Below, in pieces: positions 48,319-60,384 of a stretch of 64,000 nt of DNA. Below the pieces are notes generated by a model. It saw nothing but the letters and a program-made list of their open reading frames with translations, had not been told where the DNA came from and searched no databases. Every line of letters begins with the position of its first letter. Positions within the stretch are counted from its first letter, which is position 1. The stretch is from contig CM046875.1 in the NCBI GenBank assembly GCA_025667525.1, positions 203,790,271 through 203,854,270 of the forward strand. The letters run 5' to 3'. Both the position numbers and the translations under genes were made by a program. Source of the DNA: Glebionis coronaria. Lineage: Eukaryota > Streptophyta > Magnoliopsida > Asterales > Asteraceae.

Positions 48319-50685
48319 TGTGACAATCCGTCAATTTCAGGTCATTATTTTAATCTCGACTATTAAGTATTATATGTTTACTTTAATGATAATTTTAAAT
48401 TATCGGCTAACCGAGAAGGTTATAGCTTGAAACTTAACGTAAGAATGTGGTTTAGATGAAAACCGACAAGAAATACATTAAGTATCGATATTATATTCTC
48501 AAATTATCATATGAATGATTTTATTGTATTTATTTTATTTCTCGTGTTTTACATTTTAACGAGTGACGAGAACTACTAATGATCGCGATACAAACAGATG
48601 CCCAAAAATTTCCGTTTTATTATCGATTGTCTCGATATTTAATATTTTTGACGTTTTCGATTTAATTGCGTTTTAAGTCGTGTCGAAGTTATATTATTAT
48701 ATTTATGAAGCATTTTAATTTAAAAAAAAGGGGTCTTTTTACGAAACTCGAGTCCCGTAAATATTTTTTAAATTGACTAATAGACATTTTCTACCCTTTA
48801 AATTAATTAGTTTTCTTTTAACCCAAAAGAATGAACAATTTGCAAAATCTACCCTCACGCCACTATATAAATACCCTCCACTAACACATACACTCATTTT
48901 ATTCATTCAAAATTTTTTTCAGTCTCTCCCTTTTCTCTCTCTTTTGACCGTGAGCCTCAACACCACAAACCACCCAAAATCTTTGATTTCTAGCTTGAAT
49001 CATTTAAATCTAATTGAAGACCCATCTTAGTTTTTGAAAGATGAACACATCCATACCAAATTTTCCAACATGCAACAAGTTTTGAAAGATTGATAAAAAC
49101 AAGAAATTGTTGAAGGTATTTTTTTTATATGCGTGTAATGATCTAGTAAAGATCATGTTAATTTCATATAAAAAGTTTGATTTTTAATCTTTGATTTTTG
49201 TTTTGATCAACATGCAACAACTTTTATTTTTCATAAGGATCTAGTGTTAATTTGATCCATTTTTAATAGTCGCATGTATTGTTTTTATTGTTAGGATCAT
49301 GGATCTAATCCATTGAAGCTTGGAAATTATTTTCTTGAGGATTTGACCTCCAAAACCCACGAAATATTTGGGATTTTTTTTATGTTCTTGAGTGTTTGAT
49401 CCAAATTATTGTTGGTAAGGTTCCAACTACTTGTTATTATTATTATATTTATTTTTAATGATTGCATGCAAGAGTTTATTTATTTTTGGTAACGTGCATG
49501 TGACATGCAAGTGATTTAGAGGTGTTAGGTATTGTTATGGATGATTAATATAGGTTAATTGAAGGTTAGATGATGTTAAAAATGGGTCAAAATAGGTTTT
49601 TGTGTGATTTTTAAATGGTCATTTTAGATCAGTAACTTTGAAGCTATTTTCGTAAACCTTAAGTCTAAGTATAGGATGAGATGATATGATATTGTTGTAG
49701 AGTTTTTCCTAATCTTCGATTTGATACCAAGTATAGCTTCTAACTCCAAACGAGCGAAAAGTTACGCATGTTTGAAATTCTAAAAATATATCAAATTATT
49801 TCCCGCACACTATCCGATGCAGATCCGAAAAAGGGCAAAATCGCCAAGTTCTGGTTCGTTTCAGCCTTCGTGTAAAACTAAAAAGTTGTTTAAAATGTCG
49901 TTTTACTTCTACCGCGAGGAAACCAGTTCTGAAAACGAATTTAGACGGGGCAAAATTTAAAAATTAAATCTGCATTTTCTAAAAACCGTTATTCTTAACA
50001 GATCTGATGCGAGGGGTAAATCTGTCATTTCTGGTCCGTTTCGGCCTTTGGTCAAAACACGAAAGTTGTTCAGAATGATGTTTTATCTTAACCGCGTAGA
50101 AATCAGACCTGGAAACGAGTAATAATAGGGGAAAAGTTAATAGTAAAATCTGATATATTCAGGGGTAAGATTGTAATTTTACACAGAACTTGCATGTGTA
50201 TTTTGGAAAGTTTCTAATAAGTTTCACGTCTCGGGTATAACTGGAATGTTGTCCGAAACGTCGTTTTGCACCAAAAAGCTTATGTCTTGAATCATGAATA
50301 TGTCATTTAGTGGGTCAATTAATCGGGTCAGACACGAAAGTGAAAGTTGTCAAACTTTTCTAAGTATGCATTTTAATTGATTTTTTTAGCACAAAAAAAT
50401 AATGAATATATAGGAGACTAAAATAGAATCACTTGTATCGTTTTCTCTCGATTTGTCGTGATTTTATACTTGAGTCCGATTTTATTATGTATCATTTAAT
50501 TCTCGAGTCTATTATTAACGTACGCACCTTATATGCTAGGTTGCGGTTATCGTGTTTATCGGGTATCATTTATCGTCGGCGATCGTCTTCAACTATTATA
50601 AATACTAAGGTGAGTATATAGCCTCGCTTTTAACATGTTTACTTGTCTTATAAAACCCACGAGAGGGATAACATGCTTGTTTTAT
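48319..50685 (+). repeat. Element D 3' LTR, truncated
   Basis: Starts TGTGACAATCC after the purine tract and follows the 5' LTR base for base, with scattered substitutions and a few indels, to CTTGTTTTAT (equivalent to 43896). The last 0.92 kb of the LTR is missing; unrelated element E sequence starts instead. Confidence 0.88.
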
Positions 50686-53311
50686 AATATTTGAATTTTG
50701 CAAATCCTTTTATGCAATTAATGTTCGTTTCCTCGACTCGACTCGAATTGATATTCAATTTAACGTAAGACTTAATTTGTTCTTGGTAAAACGTATTTTT
50801 TGGTATTTAAAACTAATTAAAACTATTTAATTAAAAGCTTAAAACTTATTTAAATAAATTTAAAAACTAATTTTAAAATAAATCTTAAATCTAAATTTGA
50901 ATCTAAATAATTTTAAACTAAAAACTTTTAAATACTTTAAATGAAATCTATTTTTAAACTAAAACTATGTGGAAAACTAATTTAAAATTATAAAAGTAAT
51001 TTAAATAAAATAAAAGAAAACTATTTTGAAAACTATATTTTATTTTATTTTTTATCTTTTTATTTTTTTTAAAAACTTTAAACTTATAAAAGAAAATAAA
51101 AGGGAAATTTATATTTAAAATTTAATTAAACTAAAATTATTAAAACTACTAAAAATAAACTGGCAGCTATAATTAAGGCTATATTAATTAAATAAAGCAA
51201 AGAAGATCAAAAAACAAGTCTAGCTGAGTTGGTTATGCCTTAGGACTGCTAACGAGAGGTCCAGGGATCGAATCTAGGCAGAGACGATTCTTTTGCTATT
51301 AATATTTTTGGAATTTTTGGAATTTTAAACATACAGATCAATTGGATCTGTAGTATTAACAAAGCAATATCAGCAAACACGTAAACCCCAAATAAGCTAT
51401 AACAGTCTAAATCGAATAAGCAAATGATAAGCACCAAATAAACGCAAAAACTACGAAATAAGCAATGAACTAATAAGCTAAAACTATATAACCCAAATAA
51501 ACCTAATTAACTAAACAAAAAGCACTAATAGCTAAATCAAAATAAGCAACATAAAATACTAAAAATAAGCAAAAGCAACTACAAATAACCTAAACAGCAA
51601 AAGCAGATCTAATAAGCAGATTAACCAAATATAAAGCAAACCAAATAAATATATAAGCTAAAATAAAATAAGCAAACAATCCATACCAAACAAAACAATA
51701 AGCAGATTAAACCAATCCGAATAGATAAAAACAAACAGAAATATAAGCTAAATCGATTAAGCATACACGAACCAAGATAATCTTAAACTGAAAACTGATT
51801 TAAACAAAAACTTAAACAAATCTGGACTAATTTAAACTACTCAGGCAGATAAGGACAAAATAAAGCAGAATCAAACAACATCAAATCAAAAACAACACAA
51901 GCAGATAAAACATGTAACATAAACCGAATCAAACAAACAGATTACTATTTAACTAAATTAAAACTAACAAAAAATTAAAAAGAGATTATAACCTTTTGAT
52001 GATTTCCTTTGAGTAGAAGGGAAGTGCTGAACCTCCTTTGTCACCGAATCAAACTTCCATTCTTATCAGCCAAACATCATCATCATGGTCTTCCTCGAAT
52101 CAAGAATAGTAACCGAACCAAATACTTTTTTATAATTTCCCAGTAGAGGAAATTACTACCAACTTTTAATTCAATAATTATTTAATCAAAAACAGATTTA
52201 AGATAAAAATGCAATAATAATTATCAAGACAATATTAAACCGAAACTTTAAATTTCATTAATAAAAATCAGAGTACAATACTTGAAAAAAAGAAATTACA
52301 TTAAACCTAAATCTATTTTTCAGAAAATAAAAATTAAACTAAAAAGAAAGGCATAAAATTACACTAATGAGGGGGGTTTTTATAGCCAACCCCCAAGGCT
52401 TCTTCATGAAGCTTCGAGAGTAATCCATTGAATCTGAGACGTCCGTTCTTCTTCTCTTTCTTCTTTCTTCAATCAACGGATGAAAATAACCCTCGCATCA
52501 CACGGATCACCAAAGTGGCAGTTTTTGTGCTTCTTGTGTTTGTTTATGGGTGATGTGGAGGATCCTGATTGGAGGATTGGTATTGGTGAGTTGGTTAATC
52601 CAATCACAAGAGGGGATTTAGCCACGTGAGATGGACCACCATAGTGTTCACCTGCGAAAAACTTGGGGATTTATTCCCCAAGTGTGTGAATCACACACTT
52701 AAAACAAAAGCCCCAAAAATTGGTGGTAATTTTTTGATAAAGGGTGAATTAGGGTTTGGGTGAAAAAAAGAGGCTGTGTTTGTTTTGTTTAGTGAGAGAG
52801 AAAGAGGTGGGTGAGGTGCATAGTTTGTATCGAGGGAAATTTGTGTGGGTAAATAAAAGGTGAGGTGGTTGGATAAATATTTTGTGAGTTAAAATAATAC
52901 GTGAGGTGGAGAAACAAGTATACGTGTGTGAGGGGTTGGTTTATTTACTGTGTGAGTTGACTGATCATTTGACCAAGCACATTGTTATCTCCGTCCCATT
53001 AATTTTGTAAAAAATGAATACTTCCTTTTCATTTGTTTTGTGCAATGGGCTTGTGGCCCAAATTAATAATTCCATCCGTTCATTTATCATATGAAATGGG
53101 CTTGGCCCAATTTTGTTAAACAACTCCCATCCTTGTATTGAATTGGGCCATATGGGCTTGTTTTGTTCAAGTGAAAATAAACATTTCCTCAAATGGGCTT
53201 TTGGGCCCATTTACCCAAATGTGGGACCCACTAAGCCCAAATGTCTTTCATAGAGTTAAATCCACTAAAATCGAGCTCGGTTTCAGCTTTGTCGATCTTT
53301 TCTTCAAAGTC
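50685..53311 (-). repeat. Element E LTR-type repeat, copy 1
   Basis: A 2.63-kb block repeated at 53900-56998 with the same order and few differences. It lacks the LTR start that copy 2 has (56999-57254). It contains a tRNA-like module (about 51209-51285), long A-rich sequence and no gene. It starts exactly where the D 3' LTR is truncated. Confidence 0.8.
51209..51285 (+). other. tRNA-like Pol III box module, copy 1
   Basis: TAGCTGAGTTGG matches the A box (TRGYNNARNNGG) and GGATCGAATCT is close to the B box (GGTTCGANTCC), about 42 bp apart as in a tRNA. The anticodon-loop position reads CTGCTAA. The acceptor and T stems do not pair well, so this is not a working tRNA gene. It could be a tRNA relic or SINE head. 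Confidence 0.4.
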
Positions 53312-53899
53312 CAGAACGCTGGCACCCTCAATGTGTTCATGCTTTAATTACAAGGAGAATAAAGATTTGGCTAAGAGTTAAGATATCGAATCGACACCGC
53401 AAAAATCCTCATTTATTAAGCAATTAAATATACAAGCGGGAAGAAAGAGCCACAAAAACTCATATAAGCAAGAATTAACCCTTTAACTTATTGTCAACTC
53501 TTTCATCTCTCGTTCTCCACAATTTAAAATCTCAAGGAATGAGACTCGTGGATGTTTAGCCTAATAAACCAATTAAGGTCCATATGGTTAAGGATACTAG
53601 CAAGAGTAACTTGGATAAGTAAACTCGGGTTGAGTCAAAATATTCACGACGGGCCTAATATATCAAAGATATCTAAACTTGTTAAATCCATTTTATTCAT
53701 TTATTTATTTCTTACTTTATTCTTGAAATGGAAATTATTACGATGCGATGACAAAAGGAAAATAAATAAAAATACTATTAGGCGAAAATAGATCAAAAAT
53801 TTGAAAAACGTTGAAATTTTTTTTAAAATTTTCCGGTTAAATGGGGTCAAATTCATGGAAAAGCCCACTAAAATTTCGATAAAAATCCTTTTATGCAAT
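53312..53899 (-). other. Element E 3' UTR-like fragment between the two LTR copies
   Basis: Contains blocks similar to the element A 3' UTR: 53501-53560 resembles 1487-1545 (CTCGTTCTCC...AAATCTCAAGGAATGAGACTC), 53590-53650 resembles 1776-1830, and 53780-53820 resembles 1909-1945. No gene or primer site separates the two LTR copies. Confidence 0.65.
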
Positions 53900-54431
53900 T
53901 AATATTTGAATTTTGCCAATCCTTTTATGCAATTAATGTTCGTTTCCTCGACTCGACTCGAATTGATATTCAATTTAATGTAAGACTTAATTTGTTCTTG
54001 GTAAAACGTATTTTTGGTATTTAAAACTAATTAAAACTATTTAATTAAAAGCTTAAAACTTATTTAAATAAATTTGAAAACTAATTTTAAAATAAATCTT
54101 AAATCAAAATTTGAATCTAAATAATTTTAAACGAAAAACTTTTAAATACTTTAAATGAAATCTATTTTTAAACTAAAACTATGTTGAAAACTAATTTAAA
54201 TTATAAAAGTAATTTAAATAAAATAAAAGAAAACTATTTTGAAAACTATATTTTATTTTATATTTTTATCTTTTTATTTTTTTAAAAAAAACTTTAAACT
54301 TATAAAAGAAAATAAAAGGGAAATTTATATTTAAAATTTAATTAAACTAAAATTATTAAAACTATTAAAAATAAACTGGCAGCTATAATTAAGGCTATAC
54401 TAATTAAATAAAGCAAAGAAGATCACAAAAA

Positions 54432-54507
54432 CAAGTCTAGCTGAGTTGGTTATGCCTTAGGACTGCTAAGCGAGAGGTACAGGGATCGAATCTAGGCAGA
54501 GACGATT
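54432..54507 (+). other. tRNA-like Pol III box module, copy 2
   Basis: Second copy of the module at 51209-51285 with the same A box and B box; two or three differences (GCTAAGCGAGAGGTAC instead of GCTAACGAGAGGTCC). Confidence 0.4.
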
Positions 54508-56139
54508 TTTTTGCTATTAGTATTTTTGGAATTTTTGGAATTTTAAACATACAGATCAATTGGATCTGTAGTACTAACACAGCAATATCAGCAAACATGT
54601 AAACCCCAAATAAGCTATAATAGTCTAAATCGAATAAGAAAATGATAAGCACCAAATAAACGCAAAAACTATGAAATAAGCAATGAACTAATAAGCTAAA
54701 ACTATATAACCCAAATAAACCTAATTAACTAAACAAAAAGCACTAACAGCTAAATCAAAATAAGCAACATAAAATACTGATAATAAGCAAAAGCAACTAC
54801 AAATAACCTAAACAACAAAAGCAGATCTAATAAGCAGATTAACCAAATATAAAGCAAACCAAATAAATATATAAGCTAAAATAAAATAAGCAAACAATCC
54901 ATACCAAACAAAACAATAAGCAGATTAAACCAATCCGAATAGATAAAAACAAACAGAAATATAAGCTAAATCGATTAAGCATACACGAACCAAGATAATC
55001 TTAAACTGAAAACTGATTTAAACAAAAACATAAACAAATCTGGACTAATTTAAACTACTTAGGCAAATAAGGACAAAATAAAGTAGAATCAAACAACATC
55101 AAATCGAAAACAACACAAGCAGATAAAACATGTAACATAAACCGAATCAAACAAACAGATTACTATTTAACTAAATTAAAACTAACAAAAAATTGAAAAG
55201 AGATTATAACCTTTTGATGATTTCCTTTGAGTAGAAGGGAAGTGCTGAACCCCCTTTGTCACCGAATCAAACACCCCTTCTAATCAGCCAAACATCATCA
55301 TCATCGTCTTCCTCGAATCAAGAATAATAACCGAACCAAATACTTTTTTATAATTTCCCTGTAGGGGAAATTACTACCAACTTTTTAATTCAATAATTAT
55401 TTAATCAAAAACAGATTAAAGATAAAAATGCAATAATAATTATCAAGACAATATTAAACAGAAACTTTAGATTTCGTTAATAAAAATCAGAGTACAATAC
55501 TTGAAAAAAAGAAATTACATTAAACCTAAATCTATTTTTCAGAAAAATAAAAATTAAACTAAAAAGAAAGGCATCAAATTATACTAATGAGGGGGGTTTT
55601 ATAGCCAACCCCCAAGGATTCTTAATGAAGCTTCGAGAGTAATCCATTGAATTTGAGTCGTTCATTCTTCTTCTCTTTCTTCTTTCTTCAATCAACGGAC
55701 GAAAATAACCCTCGCATCACACGGATCACCAAAGTGGCAGTTTTTGTGCTTCTTGTGTTTGTTTATGGGTGATGTGGAGGATCCTGATTGGAGGATTGGT
55801 ATTGGTGAGTTGGTTAATCCAATCACAAGAGGGGATTTAGCCACGTGAGATGGACCACCATAGTGTTCACCTGTGAAAAACTTGGGGATTTATTCCCCAA
55901 GTGTGTGAATCACACACTTAAAACAAAAGCCCCAAAAAATGATGGTAATGTTTTGATAAAGGGTGAATTAGGGTTTGGGTGAAAAAAAGAGGGTGTGTTT
56001 GTTTTGTTTAATGAGAGAGAAAGAGGTGGGTGAGGTGCATAGTTTGTATCGAGGGAAATGGGTGTGGGTAAATAAAAGGTGAAGTGGTTGGATAAATATT
56101 TTGTGAGTTAAAATAATACGTGAGGTGGAGAAACAAGTA

Positions 56140-56617
56140 TACGTGTGTAGGGGTGTCGAAAAAGTTGACCCGACCCGAACCCGACCCGAACCCGAACCCG
56201 AATAATCATATTCGGGTCGGGTCACTCGGGTCACAAAGTGTTTTCGGGTCAATTCGGGTTGACCCAAATTGACCCGAGTTCTAATTGGCTCGGGTTCGGG
56301 TTATATATTTTTCACCCTTGACCCGACTTGACCCGACCCGACCAACCCGACTTGACCCGACTAAAATTACATTTTTTACATTGTATTAGTACTTAATTTA
56401 GCCATTTTTTACACATTTTCCTTAAACTCGGGTTGACCCAAACCCGAGTTAACCCGACCCGAGTTGACCCGACCCGAATTGACCCGAACCCGAGTGACCC
56501 GAGTTCTAATTAGGCTCGGGTTCGGGTTATATATTTTTTACCCTTAACCCGACTTGACCCGACCCGAGTTGACCCGAACCCGACCGGGTCAACCCGAATC
56601 ACACCCCTATACGTGTG
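56140..56617. mobile_element. hAT-type MITE in element E LTR copy 2
   Basis: A 462-bp insertion (56148-56609) with ends TAGGGGTGT and ACACCCCTA, flanked by an 8-bp duplication TACGTGTG (56140-56147 and 56610-56617). The empty site TACGTGTG is seen once in copy 1 at 52921-52928. An 8-bp target duplication and TAGGGGTGT ends fit hAT. The body consists largely of short GACCCGA / CGGGTTGACC repeats on both strands and has no gene. Confidence 0.93.
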
Positions 56618-57254
56618 TGAGGGGTTGGTTTATTTATTGTGTGAGTTGACTGATCATTTGACCAAGCACATTGTTATCTCCGTCTCATTAATTTTGTAAC
56701 AAACGAATACTTCCTTTTCATTTGTTTTGTGCAATGGGCTTGTGGCCCAAATTAATAATTCCATCCGTTCATTTATCATGTGAAATGGGCTTGGCCCAAT
56801 TTTGTTAAACAACTCCCATCCTTGTATTGAATTGGGCCATATGGGCTTGTTTTGCTCAAGTGAAAATAAACATTTCCTCAAATAGGATTTTGGGCATTTA
56901 CACAAATGTGGGACCCACTAAGCCCAAATGTCTTTCATAGAGTTAAATCCACTAAAATTGAGCTCGGTTTCAGCTTTGTCGATCTTTTCTTCAAAGTCGT
57001 GTCGAATTTTGTCGGTTTTCGTGATCTTTGGCACACTTTTGGTCTTTTGACTTTGTCTTTGTCTCTTTCTTGGACTTTTCTTCAACATTTGACCGTGAAA
57101 TCCCGTGGTTTCTTCCCTTTTGATCTTTTGTACCTATTTCACACAAAAACACAAAAACACGCGTAATTCCGACTTTTACGATATTAAAAACATGATTAGG
57201 TCTTGTTTTTCCTTGATTTTAGTGGCAAAAGGATAAGTGTTTACACACTTATTA

Positions 57255-57269
57255 AATCCCCTACACTTG
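57255..57269 (-). other. Element E polypurine tract
   Basis: The minus strand reads CAAGTGTAGGGGATT, identical to the tract of element A, next to the LTR start. Confidence 0.8.
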
Positions 57270-57892
57270 ACCATTACAATGACCCCATGCAATGCATTAT
57301 TTTAAAGCATAAGATTACATTTTCCTCATGAGTAATCCGTCTCGGCCCTTATTAAGATATACTATTATTACTATGATGAAAAGATAAAAACTTTAAAGGA
57401 AACAAAAGTTATATCAATTTATTAACTTGAAATTTATTTGATGGAAGAAACTTGTAAAGAGATCTAAGACTTAGATTAGGGCTTTGGTGTTATGAATATT
57501 AATCACCCTCAAGTTTCACGTTCCCCATACCAAGCTTAAAAACGAGATCATTGTTTACCATAAGCCCTCAAGTTAAAACCACTTATATAAGATAATTGTG
57601 TAATACTCTTTCTCCAATTCCTACGTTGTATCTCTAGATTTTATTGATTGTCATTCACCCGTAGGCTCATTTGACTTATTTGATAATTATTAGTCCAAAA
57701 ATGAAGGCCAAACGGTGCAAACCCGACACTCAAAACCTAACCCCGTCCTAAAAAACGTTGTCACTAAAGTAAGCCCACATTAAGGATGATTTAACACGAT
57801 TTGGGGAATAGATTCCCGGACCCAAAATTTGGCCAATAGTACTACTTATTAGTTATTCCTCCAAAGTCATGTAGACTTTATGTGGAGTTTAG
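57270..57892 (-). other. Element E 3' untranslated region, cut by element F
   Basis: Similar in order to element A 395-840 (for example ACCAAGCTTAAAAACGAGATCATTGTT at about 57530). No gene is present. The rest of element E internal sequence is not found in the window; element F interrupts it. Confidence 0.7.
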
Positions 57893-58170
57893 TGTTGGAA
57901 ATACGTTTTTACGTATTTAGAAAGGATCGGTCACTCCAATGATATTGGGCTCGTGATCCAATATAGCCCATATAGCCCACATGTAGGGTGGGCTATATAT
58001 ACCCCCTCCTAGCATGTTAGGAGGGGTTGGTCACTTTGCATTTTCACACATTTCACATAATCAATCTTTCTTCTTCTTTCTCTCCTTTCTCTCTCCAAGT
58101 TCTTTCATTTCTTCCATCATTCAATAGATTAACCACAACATGCTTAATCCTTAGAAAATACGATCCTACA
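57893..58170 (+). repeat. Element F 5' LTR
   Basis: A short LTR of 278 bp from TGTTGGAAATACG to GATCCTACA, followed by a Met-type primer site. It contains a TATA-like GGCTATATATACCCCC near 57988 and a CT-rich stretch after it, so it probably carries a promoter for rightward transcription. The matching 3' LTR is beyond the window. Preceding five bases are TTTAG. Confidence 0.75.
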
Positions 58171-58172
58171 AT

Positions 58173-58185
58173 TGGTATCAAGAGC
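58173..58185 (+). other. Element F primer-binding site
   Basis: TGGTATCAAGAGC, the initiator-Met primer sequence with one extra A, two bases after the LTR. Confidence 0.75.
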
Positions 58186-58804
58186 TTTGGTTGATTTTTC
58201 GGATTTACGTGTTGTTATCTATTAATTTAGTGGTAAAAAATTTTTCTTCCTTCATAATTTTTTTTTCTTTCTTCTCGTCTATCTATTACTTTCAATTTAA
58301 GTTTTTAAGAGAAAAATGGTTTGACATTATAAAACTTTTCTTTCAAATTCACAATTTTTTCTTTATACTTTTTCTATCCACTTTGGTTCCTTATATTTTT
58401 TCTATCCACTTTTGTCTTAAAAGCTGTATCTGGTTATCAGTTTTTATTGTTATAAGATACTCTTTTGTCTCCATCTGTTTTACTATTGTCTCCTAGCAAG
58501 TAGGAATGTATCTTGTACATCTGTGTTATCATGTATCAATTTTGTCTCAGAAAGGTTTGTAATTTACGAATCTACACAAAAGGTAAGTATCCAGGTTTGT
58601 ACTTTGCGTTTTACACATCCATCGGAAAGACTCAGTTTTGCTCATCCCGATCGTAATAACCCTCGGGTTCTACTTTGCGATCACTTATTCCGATACCCTT
58701 ATTCCGACATGAATTCCAATCGTACTTTGCGATCGTGGATTGCGACGAGTTTAAGGATCATTGAGTCGAAACTCTGTCCGAATTCTGATCGTGACATTCC
58801 GATG

Positions 58805-58945
58805 GTTTGTTGATATTGCGATGGCATAGTTGTTTGACATTGCGATGGAAAAGTATTTAAATATTGCGATGGAAGTAAGTACAGAGATTGCGATGGACAA
58901 GTACTTAGATATTGCGATGTAGTAAGTATTGACATTGCGATGGAC
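58805..58945. repeat. ATTGCGATGG minisatellite
   Basis: Six copies of ATTGCGATG-AAGTA-type units of 20-30 bp in the element F leader. Confidence 0.85.
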
Positions 58946-59250
58946 TCGATCTAGACTTGAAAACAGACTAATAACCTAAAGACAAACCTAGACTTTGGAC
59001 TGACAAAAAACTGACTCACCTAAACACTCAAACCTAGACTCTAGACTTGACTCGGACTCTCTCTTTTTAACTCGACACCCACGCTTCTCGGTCAAACCAA
59101 CACACTCGTCTCATCACGACTCCGACACTCTCTCGACTCGACCAACAACTCGCACAAAACTCAGTCTCAACCCAATCACCAACACGACCTCACAACTCGA
59201 CTCACACCCACATCACCCCTAAAACATTTTAGACTCGAAACCATTAACTC

Positions 59251-59297
59251 ACCCTCACCCTCACCCTCGACTCACCCTCACCCTCACCCTCGTACAC
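59251..59297. repeat. (ACCCTC)n simple repeat
   Basis: Seven or so ACCCTC/ACCCTCG units with one GACTC interruption. Confidence 0.85.
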
Positions 59298-60384
59298 GAC
59301 ACCAAACTGACACACCCATCGAAACAACCAAGACTCGAACACACATTGATTTTTCAAACAAACTAATCCCTTCGTCTCATTTTCTCAACACTCGACACAA
59401 CAAACTCAACTCACACACAACTAATTGACTCCAAGATCTCAGTTCAAAAAAAACTATCATCGATCTAAAATAACAAATTAACAATTGTTAACCTACCCGA
59501 GACCTTCTTTCTGAAAAGATCTTGAAGCCTTCTTCGAATCAAGGTGTAGGACGAGTTTAATCAGAGTGCTTGTTCATTTGAGACTCATATGAATGATTAA
59601 TTATGTTTGAGATTCTCACATGTGATTGTGGATGACTTGGTGACTACACGAAAAATATAATGATATATGAGATTGGGATTGGTTAATTTGGATGTATCTA
59701 AGAAGAAGAGACGGATGCGTTTTATAATTTGGAGAAGGATAAAATAGTGTGCTTGTGTTTGATCTGGAGATTGATAGCAATCTAATTCTAAGCTGTGTTT
59801 TTTATTGAGATTGTTTTTTTTTTTGGTAACTGAGATAGCAGGTGAGAGAGAGGGGCATGGTGGGGGCGGCATAAACAAAGTATGAGTAGTGGGTTGAGAA
59901 GATAAATTGAGTTTATATATTATTTTTAGACGGAGGATACAAGGTGAATGAATACACTTGTAGTAGTTTTTTGGAACTGACTCATTTGGAGATTATTTTA
60001 CGCGTGTTGAGATATTTTTCCTTTTTTAGTTAAGTAAATTTTTTTTAGTTAAGTAAAATCTCTATTTCAAAAAGATAGTGTGTGACTTATTTTTTTCTAA
60101 AGAAAATTACTTTCATTTTTTTAGTTAAGTAAATTTTGTATTTTTTGTCAAATTGATATATTTGGATTTGCTACATCGTGTTGAGGCGAGTATTTTGAAA
60201 GAATAAAGGTGGTAAAATATTTGACGGGTTAAAAGTTTTAGTGGCCGGATTTGAAGACAAAAGTGACGAGTCATAGTGACGGGATTTATTTTTAGTGGCT
60301 ACGGATTTTTGATAGGTCATTAATATTTGGAATTGAAGACAGATTTTTCATCAATCACTAACCCTTAACGTCATTGTTCATTCA

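Larger units (their letters stand above)
53900..57254 (-). repeat. Element E LTR, copy 2, with LTR start
   Basis: Matches copy 1 over 53900-56998 and continues to the LTR start at 57254. The start reads TAATAAGTGTGTAAACAC on the minus strand, the same as element A (TGATAGGTGTGTAAACAC) but with the terminal TG changed to TA. It includes the MITE at 56148-56609. It is followed by the family polypurine tract. Confidence 0.82.
58186..60384 (+). other. Element F leader region
   Basis: A long untranslated stretch of 2.2 kb with no gene. It contains a minisatellite (58805-58945) with the core ATTGCGATGG, an (ACCCTC)n run (59251-59297), and three copies of TTTTAGTTAAGTAAA near 60020-60135. Confidence 0.6.

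Noticed and set aside
53138..53347. Frames at 52965-53347 and 56654-57166 around repeated GGGCTTGGCCCA phrases
   Set aside because: They are translations of the duplicated LTR block, differ between copies and have no domain.
58191..58496. Hydrophobic 101-codon frame in the element F leader
   Set aside because: The Phe/Ile/Ser-rich peptide is explained by T-rich sequence; no start context or conservation can be claimed.
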